A DNA stretch of 64,000 nt, taken from assembly GCF_016734765.1 (NCBI RefSeq), contig NZ_JAERQE010000019.1:1-64000 (forward strand). The letters run 5' to 3'. The notes under the pieces are model-generated. The model did no database searches and was not told the DNA's origin. It worked only from the letters and a program-made list of their open reading frames with translations. Source of the DNA: Microvirga soli (GTDB taxonomy: Bacteria > Pseudomonadota > Alphaproteobacteria > Rhizobiales > Beijerinckiaceae). The translations under genes and the position numbers were made by a program. This document shows positions 18,065 to 26,764 of this stretch, piece after piece. Position 1 is the first letter of the stretch. Every line of letters starts with the position of its first letter.

Positions 18065-18093
18065 AGATGGCTGCCGACGGTCAAGATTTCAAG
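18065..18093 (-). promoter_or_regulatory. RpoH-like promoter of htpG copy 1
   Basis: On the minus strand CTTGAA and CCATCT are separated by 17 bp, close to the alphaproteobacterial heat-shock sigma-32 consensus (CTTG, then C-C/T-TATxT). The same element with the same spacing stands before htpG copy 2. The boxes lie 37-65 bp before the start codon. Confidence 0.55.
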
Positions 18094-18145
18094 TCTCGCG
18101 TATGCCTCAAACAAGCGCGTACCTTGGAGGAATGCTTGACGCAGG

Positions 18146-18238
18146 CTAGCGCGCCGACCGGAACCTCCCGAAGGCGGTGATCCTCTGGGTGCAAGGCTCG
18201 ACCTCGCGCCGGTAGACCTCGCGCCGGAAAAAAGTGCG
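18146..18238 (-). pseudogene. 3' remnant of DEDDh exonuclease gene
   Basis: The last 30 codons (FFRREVYRREVEPCTQRITA and the ending FGRFRSAR) match the C-terminus of the intact exonuclease at 45659-46660. Everything upstream of about 18238 is unrelated. It shows that htpG and this exonuclease gene were duplicated together and that the exonuclease copy here was later deleted. Confidence 0.85.
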
Positions 18239-18585
18239 CCCTGCCTGATGGAGCAGTTGCGCAACAAGCCACAGGCGGGGCATTGCCTCGCACGAGACTG
18301 GACGGAGAGCCCCATGATAGAGTTCGACGGTAGTCCACAAGAGTGATACACACGGCGCCATTGAGGGCGACGTAAGTGGTTGATTCTGCTGTATTCTCAG
18401 GGGCGGATGTACAATCCTCACCTGGGTGCAGACCAAGAATTCAGAGAGCTTTCCTAGTCTGCCAGTTCCGGGATTTTTGCGCGACGGAGGGGCCTCGCCT
18501 TACGTGCAGGTTCATGATCCCCACCAAGAAATTAAGCTATTTTCTTTTAGGAATTGGGCAGCAGTTCACAATAGCGCCGTCGATG
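18239..18585. other. Intergenic stretch without a gene
   Basis: About 350 bp beyond the exonuclease break point, up to the stop of the LysR gene. No coding frame with recognisable content is present. The junction at about 18240 marks where the duplicated htpG-exonuclease segment ends. Confidence 0.4.
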
Positions 18586-19575
18586 TTACTTGACGTAGAG
18601 GTCCGCCTCACGCTCGGCTGACGCTTCCTCGGCCAGCCATTGTCTGAACAGTGTTAGGTGCCGATCCGTCGCACGGCTCCCATGGAAGAGCAGGTGATAG
18701 TTTCCGGCGCTGCGTATTCCGGGCTTGAACGGACAGATCAGGTCGCGGGCTGCTTCGTAATGTCTGAGAAGCACAGTTGGTACAATCGCGACCCCCTTAC
18801 CAGAACGCGCCGCTTCCATGGCCATAAAGAAGTGTCCGAAATAAAGCGCATCCCGGTCGGGAACTAGCGAGGATCCATTCGCCCTGAGCCAGTCATGCCA
18901 GGCATATCGGCGCGTCGTGACATGAATAAGCCGGTAACGCGCGAGGTCGTCAATCGACATAAGTGGACCATTTACATCGATCAGTTGCTGAGCGCAGACA
19001 GGGGCAAGTACATCGGGGAACAGCAAGTCCGAATGGATGCCACGCCAATCCGTGACCATGTCCATTTCTATTCTCGGGTTGTCGGAACCGAATTCCTCTC
19101 CCGGGATACGACCGACACGGATCGCCAGATCCGCGCCTTTTGCCTGAAGGTCTACCGGCTCAATTGAGTTGATGATGCGCACCTCGGCTTTGCCTTGTGC
19201 TTCCGAGAATGCAGCTAGACGGGGCATGAGCCAGAACGACGAGATCGTTGGGAGAACGCTGATCGTTATGACCTCCCGGCGTCCCTCGCATCGCAGGCGT
19301 CCGGTTGCACTCTCAACTTCGTCGAGGGCCCTTCCTATCGAAATAAAATACTGTTCGCCCTCAGGTGTGAGCTCAACCTTGCGGATCGACCTCGTGAACA
19401 GCGCCACGCCCAGATGCTCCTCCAGAAGCCGAATCTGGCGACTGACGGCACCCTGAGTGACCAGCAATTCCTCTGCAGCCTTAGTAAACGACAAAGTTCG
19501 TGCAGCAGCCTCGAAAGCTCGCAGAGCGGATAATGGAGGAAGCTTGCGTCGCATGGTCCTGGATCCCGAGGCCAT
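18586..19575 (-). CDS. LysR-family regulator, GcvA-like
   Basis: 329 residues; an in-frame ATG at 19554 (MRRKLPPLSALRAFE) is an equally good start. The N-terminal winged helix is of the GcvA/AmpR type (RTLSFTKAAEELLVTQGAVSRQI, LEEHLGVALFTRS). The C-terminal part is the usual ligand-binding domain. It is divergent from the ABC transporter-amidase operon starting at 19783, so it most likely controls that operon in response to the transported compound. A 14-bp palindrome lies in the shared promoter region. Confidence 0.9.
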   Translation of the reverse strand: MASGSRTMRRKLPPLSALRAFEAAARTLSFTKAAEELLVTQGAVSRQIRLLEEHLGVALFTRSIRKVELTPEGEQYFISIGRALDEVESATGRLRCEGRREVITISVLPTISSFWLMPRLAAFSEAQGKAEVRIINSIEPVDLQAKGADLAIRVGRIPGEEFGSDNPRIEMDMVTDWRGIHSDLLFPDVLAPVCAQQLIDVNGPLMSIDDLARYRLIHVTTRRYAWHDWLRANGSSLVPDRDALYFGHFFMAMEAARSGKGVAIVPTVLLRHYEAARDLICPFKPGIRSAGNYHLLFHGSRATDRHLTLFRQWLAEEASAEREADLYVK

Positions 19576-19625
19576 CTTATCGCAAGCCTACCTCATATTG
19601 TTCGAAGATCCAGCCCCGCCCCCTT

Positions 19626-19639
19626 GCTCATGCATGAGC
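19626..19639. promoter_or_regulatory. Candidate LysR operator, 14-bp palindrome
   Basis: GCTCATGCATGAGC is a perfect palindrome in the 207-bp gap between the LysR gene and the divergent transporter operon. Its position suits an autoregulatory and activating site, but it does not fit the T-N11-A pattern exactly, so the assignment is tentative. Confidence 0.4.
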
Positions 19640-19782
19640 TATTGTCATCCATGGCGCACAATTAATCATTTGTTGGTGCATCGAGAAGTCCTCTAGCTTT
19701 GATCCTATTCCAGGGATGCTCTGGCTGAGGAGAGCCGCAAGGCATCTGCAGCCAGAGCCAGACCCGACAAAGGGGACGGCTT

Positions 19783-21291
19783 GTGACAACATACGTTGCG
19801 CCTGTCTTCGAGGTCCAGGGAGTTGCAAAGCACTACGGTGCAACCTGCGCTCTTCGCGATGCGTCCCTACGCCTGTTTCCCGGACGGGTTCACGCTCTTC
19901 TTGGAGAGAACGGGGCCGGCAAGAGTACGATGGTGAAGATCATTGTCGGGGCCATTCAGCACGAACAAGGCGCAACCACGATTGATGGCTCTGCTGTACG
20001 CTTCCGCTCAGTCCAGGAGGCTATCGCAGCCGGAATCATTCCGATCTACCAGCACCTGAGCCTATTTCCCCATCTCAGCATCATCGAAAATCTTTCGGCC
20101 TTCTCGTATGGCAGCACGAGAAGCCTTTCGGCGAAGTCCGCCACCATCAGCCGCCAAGAAGCAGAGACCTGGCTCAAAGCCGTCGGGCTCGATCTGGATC
20201 CCGAGACGCCTGTTGAAGCTCTCTCACTCGGCGAACGGCAGCTTGTGGAGATTGCCCGCGGCCTTGGGCAGAAGTGCAAGGTCCTGGTGCTTGATGAGCC
20301 GACCGCTGCACTGACCCAAGAGGAGGCTGAGCGCCTCTTTGGCGTCGTCCGCACTCTGTGCTCCCAACAAACTGCCGTTCTGTTCATTAGCCACAAATTC
20401 GATGAGATCGATGCTCTCGCCGACGATGTTACAGTGCTGCGGGACGGTCGGACGGTCATCGATGGGGAGCCACGCGCAAATCTGACCCGCACAGATCTCG
20501 TTCGCGCGATGCTCGGAGAGGCCGTCGATATCGCGATCCGAGATCTGCCGCCCCCTGGAGACGTCACGGTCCGCGCGAGCAGGCTTCAACTTCACGCGAA
20601 CTCATCGCCATTTGACGTTGCAGTTCGCGCCGGTGAAATCGTTGGACTTGCCGGCCTGGTTGGCTCGGGGGTGCTTGAACTAGCATCGGCTCTGGCTGGG
20701 GCTCGCTCTGCAGTCTCAGGCACGTTGAAGGTCGGCGAGCGGGCCATCCCTCTGGGTGATCGTGGAAGAGCCGTTGCTGCTGGCATTGGCTATGTTCCCA
20801 GCGACCGCCATGCGGAAGGACTGTTTCCGATGTTGACGGCGCTGCAAAACGCCTCTGCATCCATAATCAAAAGCTTCTCAACTCACGGCATTCTTCACCG
20901 AGAGGTAGAGAGTGAAAGCATCTTGCCATGGCTGCAACGCCTTAAGCTGCATCCCTTTCAACCAGATCTGCAGGCTGGAAATTTCAGTGGTGGCAACCAG
21001 CAAAAGCTCCTCATATCGCGCAGCCTATCTTTGCCGCAGCTCCGTGCTTTAATCGTTCTTGAGCCAACCCGCGGCGTTGATATTGCGGCCCGAGAGACGA
21101 TTCATGAAGCGATCATTGAAGCCGCTCGAAATGGAGCTGCTGTTGTGCTGGCTTCAAGCGACCTCGATGAAGTGATGGCTCTCTCTCATCGTATCCTGGT
21201 CGTGCGCCATGGAAACGTTGAATGTGAACTTCCTTGGGGAGCCGGCCGAGCTGCTCTCATGCAATCCCTGGCAGGGAGGGCGGCTGCTTGA
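19783..21291 (+). CDS. Sugar-type ABC transporter, double ATPase subunit
   Basis: A 502-residue RbsA/MglA-type protein with two fused ABC domains that powers import with the two permeases downstream. The first half has GENGAGKST, the signature LSLGERQLVEIARG and Walker B VLVLDEPTAAL. The second half has a degenerate P-loop (GLVGSG), the signature FSGGNQQKLLISR and VLEPTRGVD, as usual for the family. The start is GTG, with AGGGGA eight bases ahead. First gene of a ten-kilobase operon. Confidence 0.93.
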   Translation: MTTYVAPVFEVQGVAKHYGATCALRDASLRLFPGRVHALLGENGAGKSTMVKIIVGAIQHEQGATTIDGSAVRFRSVQEAIAAGIIPIYQHLSLFPHLSIIENLSAFSYGSTRSLSAKSATISRQEAETWLKAVGLDLDPETPVEALSLGERQLVEIARGLGQKCKVLVLDEPTAALTQEEAERLFGVVRTLCSQQTAVLFISHKFDEIDALADDVTVLRDGRTVIDGEPRANLTRTDLVRAMLGEAVDIAIRDLPPPGDVTVRASRLQLHANSSPFDVAVRAGEIVGLAGLVGSGVLELASALAGARSAVSGTLKVGERAIPLGDRGRAVAAGIGYVPSDRHAEGLFPMLTALQNASASIIKSFSTHGILHREVESESILPWLQRLKLHPFQPDLQAGNFSGGNQQKLLISRSLSLPQLRALIVLEPTRGVDIAARETIHEAIIEAARNGAAVVLASSDLDEVMALSHRILVVRHGNVECELPWGAGRAALMQSLAGRAAA

Positions 21292-22286
21292 CGGCTCTTA
21301 CGGTTCCCATGAAGCAAAGCATGAAAAACCGGTTTATTCCTCCGACATCTGCTTGGCTCACGCTTGCCGTCTTCGTGCTCTTTGCACTTGCTGTCCCCCG
21401 TTTTGCAACCTTCGGCAATATAGAGAACGTCTTACGCATCGCCTCTATTCTCTGCATCGTGGCATGTGGCCAAGCGATTGTGCTCATCCTTGGTGGGATC
21501 GAATTTTCCTTCGGATCGTCCGTCGCACTTGCGAGCATCATGACGGTCCTGATGCTACCCGACCTCGGAGTTGCTGGAGGTTTTGCCGCGGGAGCGGGCG
21601 TCATTTTGCTCGTTGGTGCTTTGAATGGAGCGCTCATTGCACGTTTTGATCTCCCACCCTTTCTAGTCACACTGGGTATGCTTATGGCCGTGGCCGGCTT
21701 TGCTGCAACGTTAGCCGGCGGGCTTCCGATTGACGCTCCCCTCACCGACGCCTTCACCTGGCCCGCGCGTGGTCGCGTTGGCGGTGTGCCTGTGCCGATC
21801 ATCGCCGCGGTCCTGAGCCTCATTGCTCTCTATGGACTTCTTACCCACACCCACATAGGTCGCCTCTGGTATCTCGTAGGAGCGAATTCCGAAGCTGCGA
21901 GATTGTCAGGGATCAGGGTCAGGCTTACCATTTTCGCGGGCTACATCGTTGCCTCAGGGTTCTGTGCGTTAGCATCCGTTATCCTGACAAGCCGTGTTGG
22001 ATCAGGCCAGCCGGGCCTTGCTCCCAATCTGCCCTTCGAAACCATCGCGGCCTGCGCCATCGGAGGTATCCCGCTCTCGGGAGGGCAGGGGCGCGCCTCA
22101 CAGGTCCTCTGCGGCGTGCTGATCATCGCCATGATGAACAATGCAGTCGTTCTGCTGAACCTCCCTGTCGCCTACCAGCAGCTCATGATGGCAGCTGTCA
22201 TTCTTGGAACAGTTGTTTTGCAAAGAGCGTCCGCTCCAATCCAAGTGATGTGGCATCTCCTCGCCAGAAGAGGCGGGTCACAATGA
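21288..22286 (+). CDS. Sugar-type ABC transporter permease 1
   Basis: An RbsC-like permease of about 332 residues with eight to ten hydrophobic helices and the family's EAA-like stretch (IAACAIGGIPLSGGQGRASQ). The TTG at 21288 is the preferred start: GGGAGGG lies nine bases ahead and it overlaps the ATPase stop by 4 bp. The ATG at 21309 is alternative. It ends in an ATGA overlap with the next permease. Confidence 0.9.
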   Translation: MTALTVPMKQSMKNRFIPPTSAWLTLAVFVLFALAVPRFATFGNIENVLRIASILCIVACGQAIVLILGGIEFSFGSSVALASIMTVLMLPDLGVAGGFAAGAGVILLVGALNGALIARFDLPPFLVTLGMLMAVAGFAATLAGGLPIDAPLTDAFTWPARGRVGGVPVPIIAAVLSLIALYGLLTHTHIGRLWYLVGANSEAARLSGIRVRLTIFAGYIVASGFCALASVILTSRVGSGQPGLAPNLPFETIAACAIGGIPLSGGQGRASQVLCGVLIIAMMNNAVVLLNLPVAYQQLMMAAVILGTVVLQRASAPIQVMWHLLARRGGSQ

Positions 22287-23254
22287 GAGTTCATGCCCCG
22301 GTCCTTCGCTCCGGCGGACGTTTCCTTGTGGCACCCTTATGTCTTGGGATTGGGGTCGTCGCATTTGCGACCACCGCACCCGAGTTTCTCAGCACAGGCA
22401 ATCTTCAGAGCATTGTCGCCCAGATGTGGATTCTGGGGCTCTTGGCCGTCGGTCAGATGTTCGCCATCGCGTCCCGCGGCTTTGATATTTCAGTGGGTGC
22501 GACGGTTGCACTATCGAGCACCATCGCTGCGCTTGGCGCCAATTTCTTCGGCTTACCAGGTCTCTTCCTCGGTCCCTTAGCCGGTCTTGGCGTTGGAACG
22601 TTGAACGGGGTTCTCATTGGGTTCGTCGGCGTCCAGCCGATTGTTGCCACCCTGGGAATGTTGGTCGGGGTTCGCGGCCTCTCGCTGCTGCTCACGGACG
22701 ACGGGCAGGTTGTGCCGCTCAATGACACAGCCACAGCCGCTCGGCTGGCATTCGATCCGGTTCTTGGATTGCCGCCGGCCTATTGGGGAGCTGTTGCCTT
22801 CGTCGGGCTCGCTGCCTGGATTCTGAACCGCCTCGCAGTGGGACGGCGCATCCTCATGCTGGGCTCGAACCCTGACGCGGTTCATTTGGTCGGCATCAGC
22901 TATGCCCGCACGCAGATCCGAGCCTACCAACTCTGCGGTTTTTATGCCGGCCTTGCCGGTGTGCTGCTGACCGTTCGGGCGGGAACCGGTCTCCCAACCG
23001 AGGGAACGGGCATGGAGTTACAATCCATTGCGGCAGCTGTAATTGGCGGAACCGCGCTGTCAGGCGGAGTCGCCCGCGTGTCCTCCGTCGTGCTCGGAGC
23101 AGCTTTTGTTCAGGTTCTCCTCACCGGCCTGAACCTTCAGGGCGTCTCGCCCTTCGTTGCCCAGATCGCGGTTGGCCTGGTGATCATTGGCTCAGGCCTC
23201 CTCGAATATGCCGTCCGGTACTTCGCCCCAGTCAACTCAAGGAGTCGAACATGA
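22283..23254 (+). CDS. Sugar-type ABC transporter permease 2
   Basis: The second RbsC-like permease, 323 residues, pairing with the first to form a heterodimeric channel. The ATG at 22283 overlaps the previous stop as ATGA, which decides the start. Family motif: SIAAAVIGGTALSGGVAR. Its stop overlaps the ATG of the binding protein, again as ATGA, so the three genes are translationally coupled. Confidence 0.9.
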   Translation: MRVHAPVLRSGGRFLVAPLCLGIGVVAFATTAPEFLSTGNLQSIVAQMWILGLLAVGQMFAIASRGFDISVGATVALSSTIAALGANFFGLPGLFLGPLAGLGVGTLNGVLIGFVGVQPIVATLGMLVGVRGLSLLLTDDGQVVPLNDTATAARLAFDPVLGLPPAYWGAVAFVGLAAWILNRLAVGRRILMLGSNPDAVHLVGISYARTQIRAYQLCGFYAGLAGVLLTVRAGTGLPTEGTGMELQSIAAAVIGGTALSGGVARVSSVVLGAAFVQVLLTGLNLQGVSPFVAQIAVGLVIIGSGLLEYAVRYFAPVNSRSRT

Positions 23255-24219
23255 GAAAGACGACGATAACGCTTCTCGGAGGCCTCAGCCTTCTTGCCTC
23301 GATCGCGACGATGGCAAGCACAGCCGTGGCTCAAGAAAAGACGATTGGTGTAGCTGTTCCCAATCTTGCCTCGTCCTTCTGGATTTCTGCCGTGTATGGA
23401 ATCGAGGACGAAGCAAAGAAATCTGGGACCAAGGTGCTCAAGCTGAACGCCGGTGGCGACGCCAATTCGAGTCAGCAGATCGCCCAGATTCAGGACCTGA
23501 TGCAGCGCAAGGCCGACGCAATCATCGTCGGGGCGACGAACGGAGACGCGGTGAAAGCAGTTGTCGAGCAGGCGATTGAGCGAGGAATTTCCGTCGTTGG
23601 AATTTCGTCCCCGCCAAACACACCAAAGCTCGCCTCGACCGTCAGTGCAGATCACTACGACATGGGCAAGCTCCAGGCTCAGTGCCTTTCAAAGGCGCTC
23701 GGGAACAAAGGCAATGTCGCGATGATGGCTGGCCCGACTGGACAGGCCTGGTCAGATCAACGCGCAAAAGGATTCAAAGATACCCTGTCCAAGGAGGCGC
23801 CGGACATGAAAATAGTGGCCGAGTCTCGTCTTGCGGACAATCGCAATGCAGCACTCACAACTGCAGAAGACTGGACGCAGCGGTTTCCTGATCTGAACGG
23901 CGTTTATGCCGCAACGGATGACATGGCGGCTGGCGTGGTCTCCGCGCTGAAGTCGGCTGGAAAGCTGAAGGGCGTCAGGGTCTCAGCTTCCAACCTGAGC
24001 CCGACGGCGCAACAACTCCTCAAGGACAGTGAGCTGGTCTGTACGTCGATCCAGCAAGTCGTGGCGCAGGGCCGCGCCGCGTTGAAGCAGGCCGTGGCCG
24101 CAGCCAACAAGCAGCCTGTCGAAAAGGAAGTGGTGCTACCGGCGCTCCTGGTCACTTCGGACAACCTGTCCTCCGTCGACTTGAGCAACGTCGTTGCGCC
24201 GAGCGATTACCGTCCCTAA
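23251..24219 (+). CDS. Periplasmic substrate-binding protein (sugar-type)
   Basis: 322 residues with a clear signal peptide (MRKTTITLLGGLSLLASIAT, cleavage near AVA-Q at 27-28). The rest is a type I periplasmic binding fold: GVAVPNLASSFW, DLMQRKADAIIVG, VVGISSPPNTPK, PDLNGVYAATDDMAAGV. It resembles ribose or TorT-type binding proteins. Its ligand is unknown; the enzymes encoded downstream (deacetylase-like, amidase) suggest a nitrogen-containing, amide-bearing compound rather than a plain sugar. This is inference. Confidence 0.9.
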   Translation: MRKTTITLLGGLSLLASIATMASTAVAQEKTIGVAVPNLASSFWISAVYGIEDEAKKSGTKVLKLNAGGDANSSQQIAQIQDLMQRKADAIIVGATNGDAVKAVVEQAIERGISVVGISSPPNTPKLASTVSADHYDMGKLQAQCLSKALGNKGNVAMMAGPTGQAWSDQRAKGFKDTLSKEAPDMKIVAESRLADNRNAALTTAEDWTQRFPDLNGVYAATDDMAAGVVSALKSAGKLKGVRVSASNLSPTAQQLLKDSELVCTSIQQVVAQGRAALKQAVAAANKQPVEKEVVLPALLVTSDNLSSVDLSNVVAPSDYRP

Positions 24220-24236
24220 TCTATAGCGAGGCAACA

Positions 24237-25127
24237 ATGCTTCCTTCGCACGGTCGTTTCCCATACTCAGGAATCGTCAACCGCCCGGCCTTCACATGGC
24301 CGGGTGACAAGAGGCTGGCCGTCTATTTCGCGCTCTGTGTGGAGCACTTCTCTTATGGGACTGGGCTCGGCCTGCCATATTCACCAGGCTTAAGCCACCC
24401 CAACACCTACAACTGGGCGTGGCGCGAGTACGGTAATCGCGTCGGGGGCTGGCGACTCATTGAGCTTTTCGAAGAGTACCAGCTGCCGATCACCGTTCTC
24501 CTGAACACCGAATGCTATGACCATTGTCCGGAACTTGTCGCCGCACATCGCAAGCGCGGCGACGAGATCGTCGCTCATGGCCGCACGAACTCAGAACACC
24601 AGAATGGAATGTCTCCTGAGGCGGAGGCGGGCCTCATTCAAGAGGCGACAGATGCGATCAGGAAGCACGAAGAGAAGCCGCCACGCGGTTGGATGAGTCC
24701 TGGTGCCCATCCCAGCGCCAACACCGAGGATCTCCTCGCTGAGGCCGGCTACGCTTATACGCTTGATTGGCCGATGGATGATCAGCCTGTCTGGATGCAG
24801 ACCCGTGGAGGACCGCTTCTGAGCGTCCCCTACCCACATGAGGTGAATGACGTCCCGATGATCGTCATGCACGATGGTACTGCCCCAGCATTCGCTGACA
24901 TGGCGATCGATAACTTCGACGAGTTGCTGGCACAATCAAAGCACCAGTCCCTCGTCTACGGCATCACCATTCACACGTTCATCATCGGACAGCCGTTCCG
25001 AATCAAACAGTTCCGCCGTGTCCTCGAGCACTTGGCACAACACAAGGACGAGGTCTGGTTCACAACGTCGGGGCAGATCGCCGATCACTACGCATCGCGG
25101 TTTCCACCACCCGGCAGCGATCACTAG
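24237..25127 (+). CDS. Polysaccharide deacetylase-family protein
   Basis: 296 residues of the NodB-homology superfamily, nearest in appearance to the PuuE/allantoinase-like branch that acts on small C-N substrates (RPAFTWPGDKRLAVYFALCVE at the start, YGNRVGGWRLIELFEEY, EIVAHGRTNSEHQ, GWMSPGAHPSANTEDLLAE). The canonical metal motif TFDD is not present; the GRTNSEHQ and SPGAHPS segments take equivalent places. It follows the binding-protein gene after 17 bp. Probably a cytosolic hydrolase of the imported compound. Confidence 0.8.
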   Translation: MLPSHGRFPYSGIVNRPAFTWPGDKRLAVYFALCVEHFSYGTGLGLPYSPGLSHPNTYNWAWREYGNRVGGWRLIELFEEYQLPITVLLNTECYDHCPELVAAHRKRGDEIVAHGRTNSEHQNGMSPEAEAGLIQEATDAIRKHEEKPPRGWMSPGAHPSANTEDLLAEAGYAYTLDWPMDDQPVWMQTRGGPLLSVPYPHEVNDVPMIVMHDGTAPAFADMAIDNFDELLAQSKHQSLVYGITIHTFIIGQPFRIKQFRRVLEHLAQHKDEVWFTTSGQIADHYASRFPPPGSDH

Positions 25128-25139
25128 AGGGCTTAGATC

Positions 25140-25973
25140 ATGAGCACAGTTTCGAACGCAGCGGCACGTCCGTCGCTGCGGGTGGCAGTCGCCGGCCTAG
25201 GTGCAGTGGGCCAAAAGATTGCACAGGTTCTCGACGAAGGCTTGCCAGGTTGCAAGCTCGCGGCGGTCTCGGCCAATGATCGCAAGAGAGCCGAGGAGCG
25301 GTTGTCCCAACTCAAGCAGCGGGTGCCGGTGGTTGCCATCGAGGAGCTCGAGCCCCTCGCCGACGTCGTTGTCGAGTGTGCACCTGCGCAGCTCTTGCCC
25401 ACTATAGCGGAGCCGTTTCTGAAGGCAGGCAAGACTGTGATCGTGCTAAGTGCTGGTGCGATCCTGTCTCACGAAGCCTTAGTTGAGGTGGCGCGGGAGC
25501 ACGGGGGGCAGATCATCGTACCAACGGGTGCCCTAATCGGACTCGATGCTGTTACGGCTGCGGCTGAGGGCACCATTCACTCAGTCCGGATGATCACACG
25601 CAAGCCCGTGAAAGGACTGGTTGGAGCACCCTATCTCGTTCAGAACAATATCGAGATTGAACATATCAGAGAGCCGGTCCGGGTATTCAATGGCACTCCG
25701 CGAGAAGCCGCTATTGGTTTTCCGGCCAATTTGAACGTGGCTGTCGCACTGTCGCTCGCGGGGATCGGCCCTGATCGGACGACGCTGGAGATCTGGGCAG
25801 ATCCGTCGCTTAAGCGCAATACGCACCGCATCGAGGTGGACTCGGACTCAGCGAGTTTTTCGATGTCGATTGAGAATATACCATCAGATAACCCGAAGAC
25901 AGGGCGGATTACAGCCCTCTCCGTTATCGCATGCCTCCGGAAGATGAGGGCCCCTCTGCGAGTAGGCTCATAG
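25140..25973 (+). CDS. L-aspartate dehydrogenase (NadX-like)
   Basis: 277 residues. The N-terminal Rossmann fold (VAVAGLGAVGQKIAQVLDE) binds NAD(P). The C-terminal part carries the family's conserved end (IENIPSDNPKTGRITALSVI, then CLRKMRAPLRVGS). The known reaction is oxidative deamination of L-aspartate to iminoaspartate or oxaloacetate plus ammonia. In this operon the role is more likely the catabolic deamination of an aspartate-like product than NAD synthesis, since no nadA or nadC is nearby (inference). Confidence 0.88.
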   Translation: MSTVSNAAARPSLRVAVAGLGAVGQKIAQVLDEGLPGCKLAAVSANDRKRAEERLSQLKQRVPVVAIEELEPLADVVVECAPAQLLPTIAEPFLKAGKTVIVLSAGAILSHEALVEVAREHGGQIIVPTGALIGLDAVTAAAEGTIHSVRMITRKPVKGLVGAPYLVQNNIEIEHIREPVRVFNGTPREAAIGFPANLNVAVALSLAGIGPDRTTLEIWADPSLKRNTHRIEVDSDSASFSMSIENIPSDNPKTGRITALSVIACLRKMRAPLRVGS

Positions 25974-26065
25974 TCAGCGCCTGAAACCCTTTCACCAGTA
26001 CCGACGGCTCAACCCCGGGTTGTCGATCTACTGCGACATCCAGAGCTATTCAAAGAGGAAATGCC

Positions 26066-26764
26066 ATGATGGATTCGATCGCCCCGACAATCGATCATCA
26101 GAAGAAAGAGGAGATTCGCCTCCGCTTTCTCAAGGTCGACACCTCTAATGTCGCCGATGTTCTCGACAATTTGGGCTATCCAAATCAAGGACTGGCAGCA
26201 GAGTTCTCACCTTTCCCAGCGACCAGCGGTCGCCTGGCGGGCTGGGCATATACAATTCGGGGTCAGATGACGCCGTTTCCGCTCGGCGGAGATCCAGAAA
26301 AGATGAAGGCTTGCCAGGGCATCTCGCCTGGCGAGGTTACTGTCTGGAGCGGTGACGGGGAGGGTATCTGCTATTTCGGAGAACTCATCGCCATCGGGAT
26401 GAAGGAACGTGGCTGCGTGGGATCTCTCGTCGACGGAGGTATTCGGGATGTCCGCTGGATCGGCCAGCATGAATTTCCCGTCTTTGCGAGATACAGAACA
26501 CCGATTCAGTCCATTGGACGTTGGAAGGTCAATGCGTGGCAGACTCCCGTGTTTTTACGGGGCGCAACGACCAGCCTTGTGAAGATTGAGCCAGGTGATT
26601 TCATCCTCGGCGATGAGGATGGCGTCCTTACCATCCCGGCTGCGATTGTCGAACATGTCCTTGAAGAGGCAGAGAGGCTAACCAGTACAGAGGTCTCGAT
26701 TCGGGCAGAGCTATCCGCGGGGATGACGCTCGCAGAGGCACTCAAGAAGTTTGGTCATGTCTGA
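26066..26764 (+). CDS. RraA-family protein (HMG/CHA aldolase-like)
   Basis: 232 residues. RraA-like proteins include 4-hydroxy-4-methyl-2-oxoglutarate aldolases and oxaloacetate decarboxylases. Family signs are SNVADVLDNLG, the GELIAIGMKERGCVGSLVDG block, GGIRDV with the metal-site aspartate, and PGDFILGDEDGVLTIP. It follows the dehydrogenase after 92 bp and overlaps the amidase start by 8 bp. A decarboxylase role acting on oxaloacetate produced by the dehydrogenase would fit. Confidence 0.88.
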   Translation: MMDSIAPTIDHQKKEEIRLRFLKVDTSNVADVLDNLGYPNQGLAAEFSPFPATSGRLAGWAYTIRGQMTPFPLGGDPEKMKACQGISPGEVTVWSGDGEGICYFGELIAIGMKERGCVGSLVDGGIRDVRWIGQHEFPVFARYRTPIQSIGRWKVNAWQTPVFLRGATTSLVKIEPGDFILGDEDGVLTIPAAIVEHVLEEAERLTSTEVSIRAELSAGMTLAEALKKFGHV

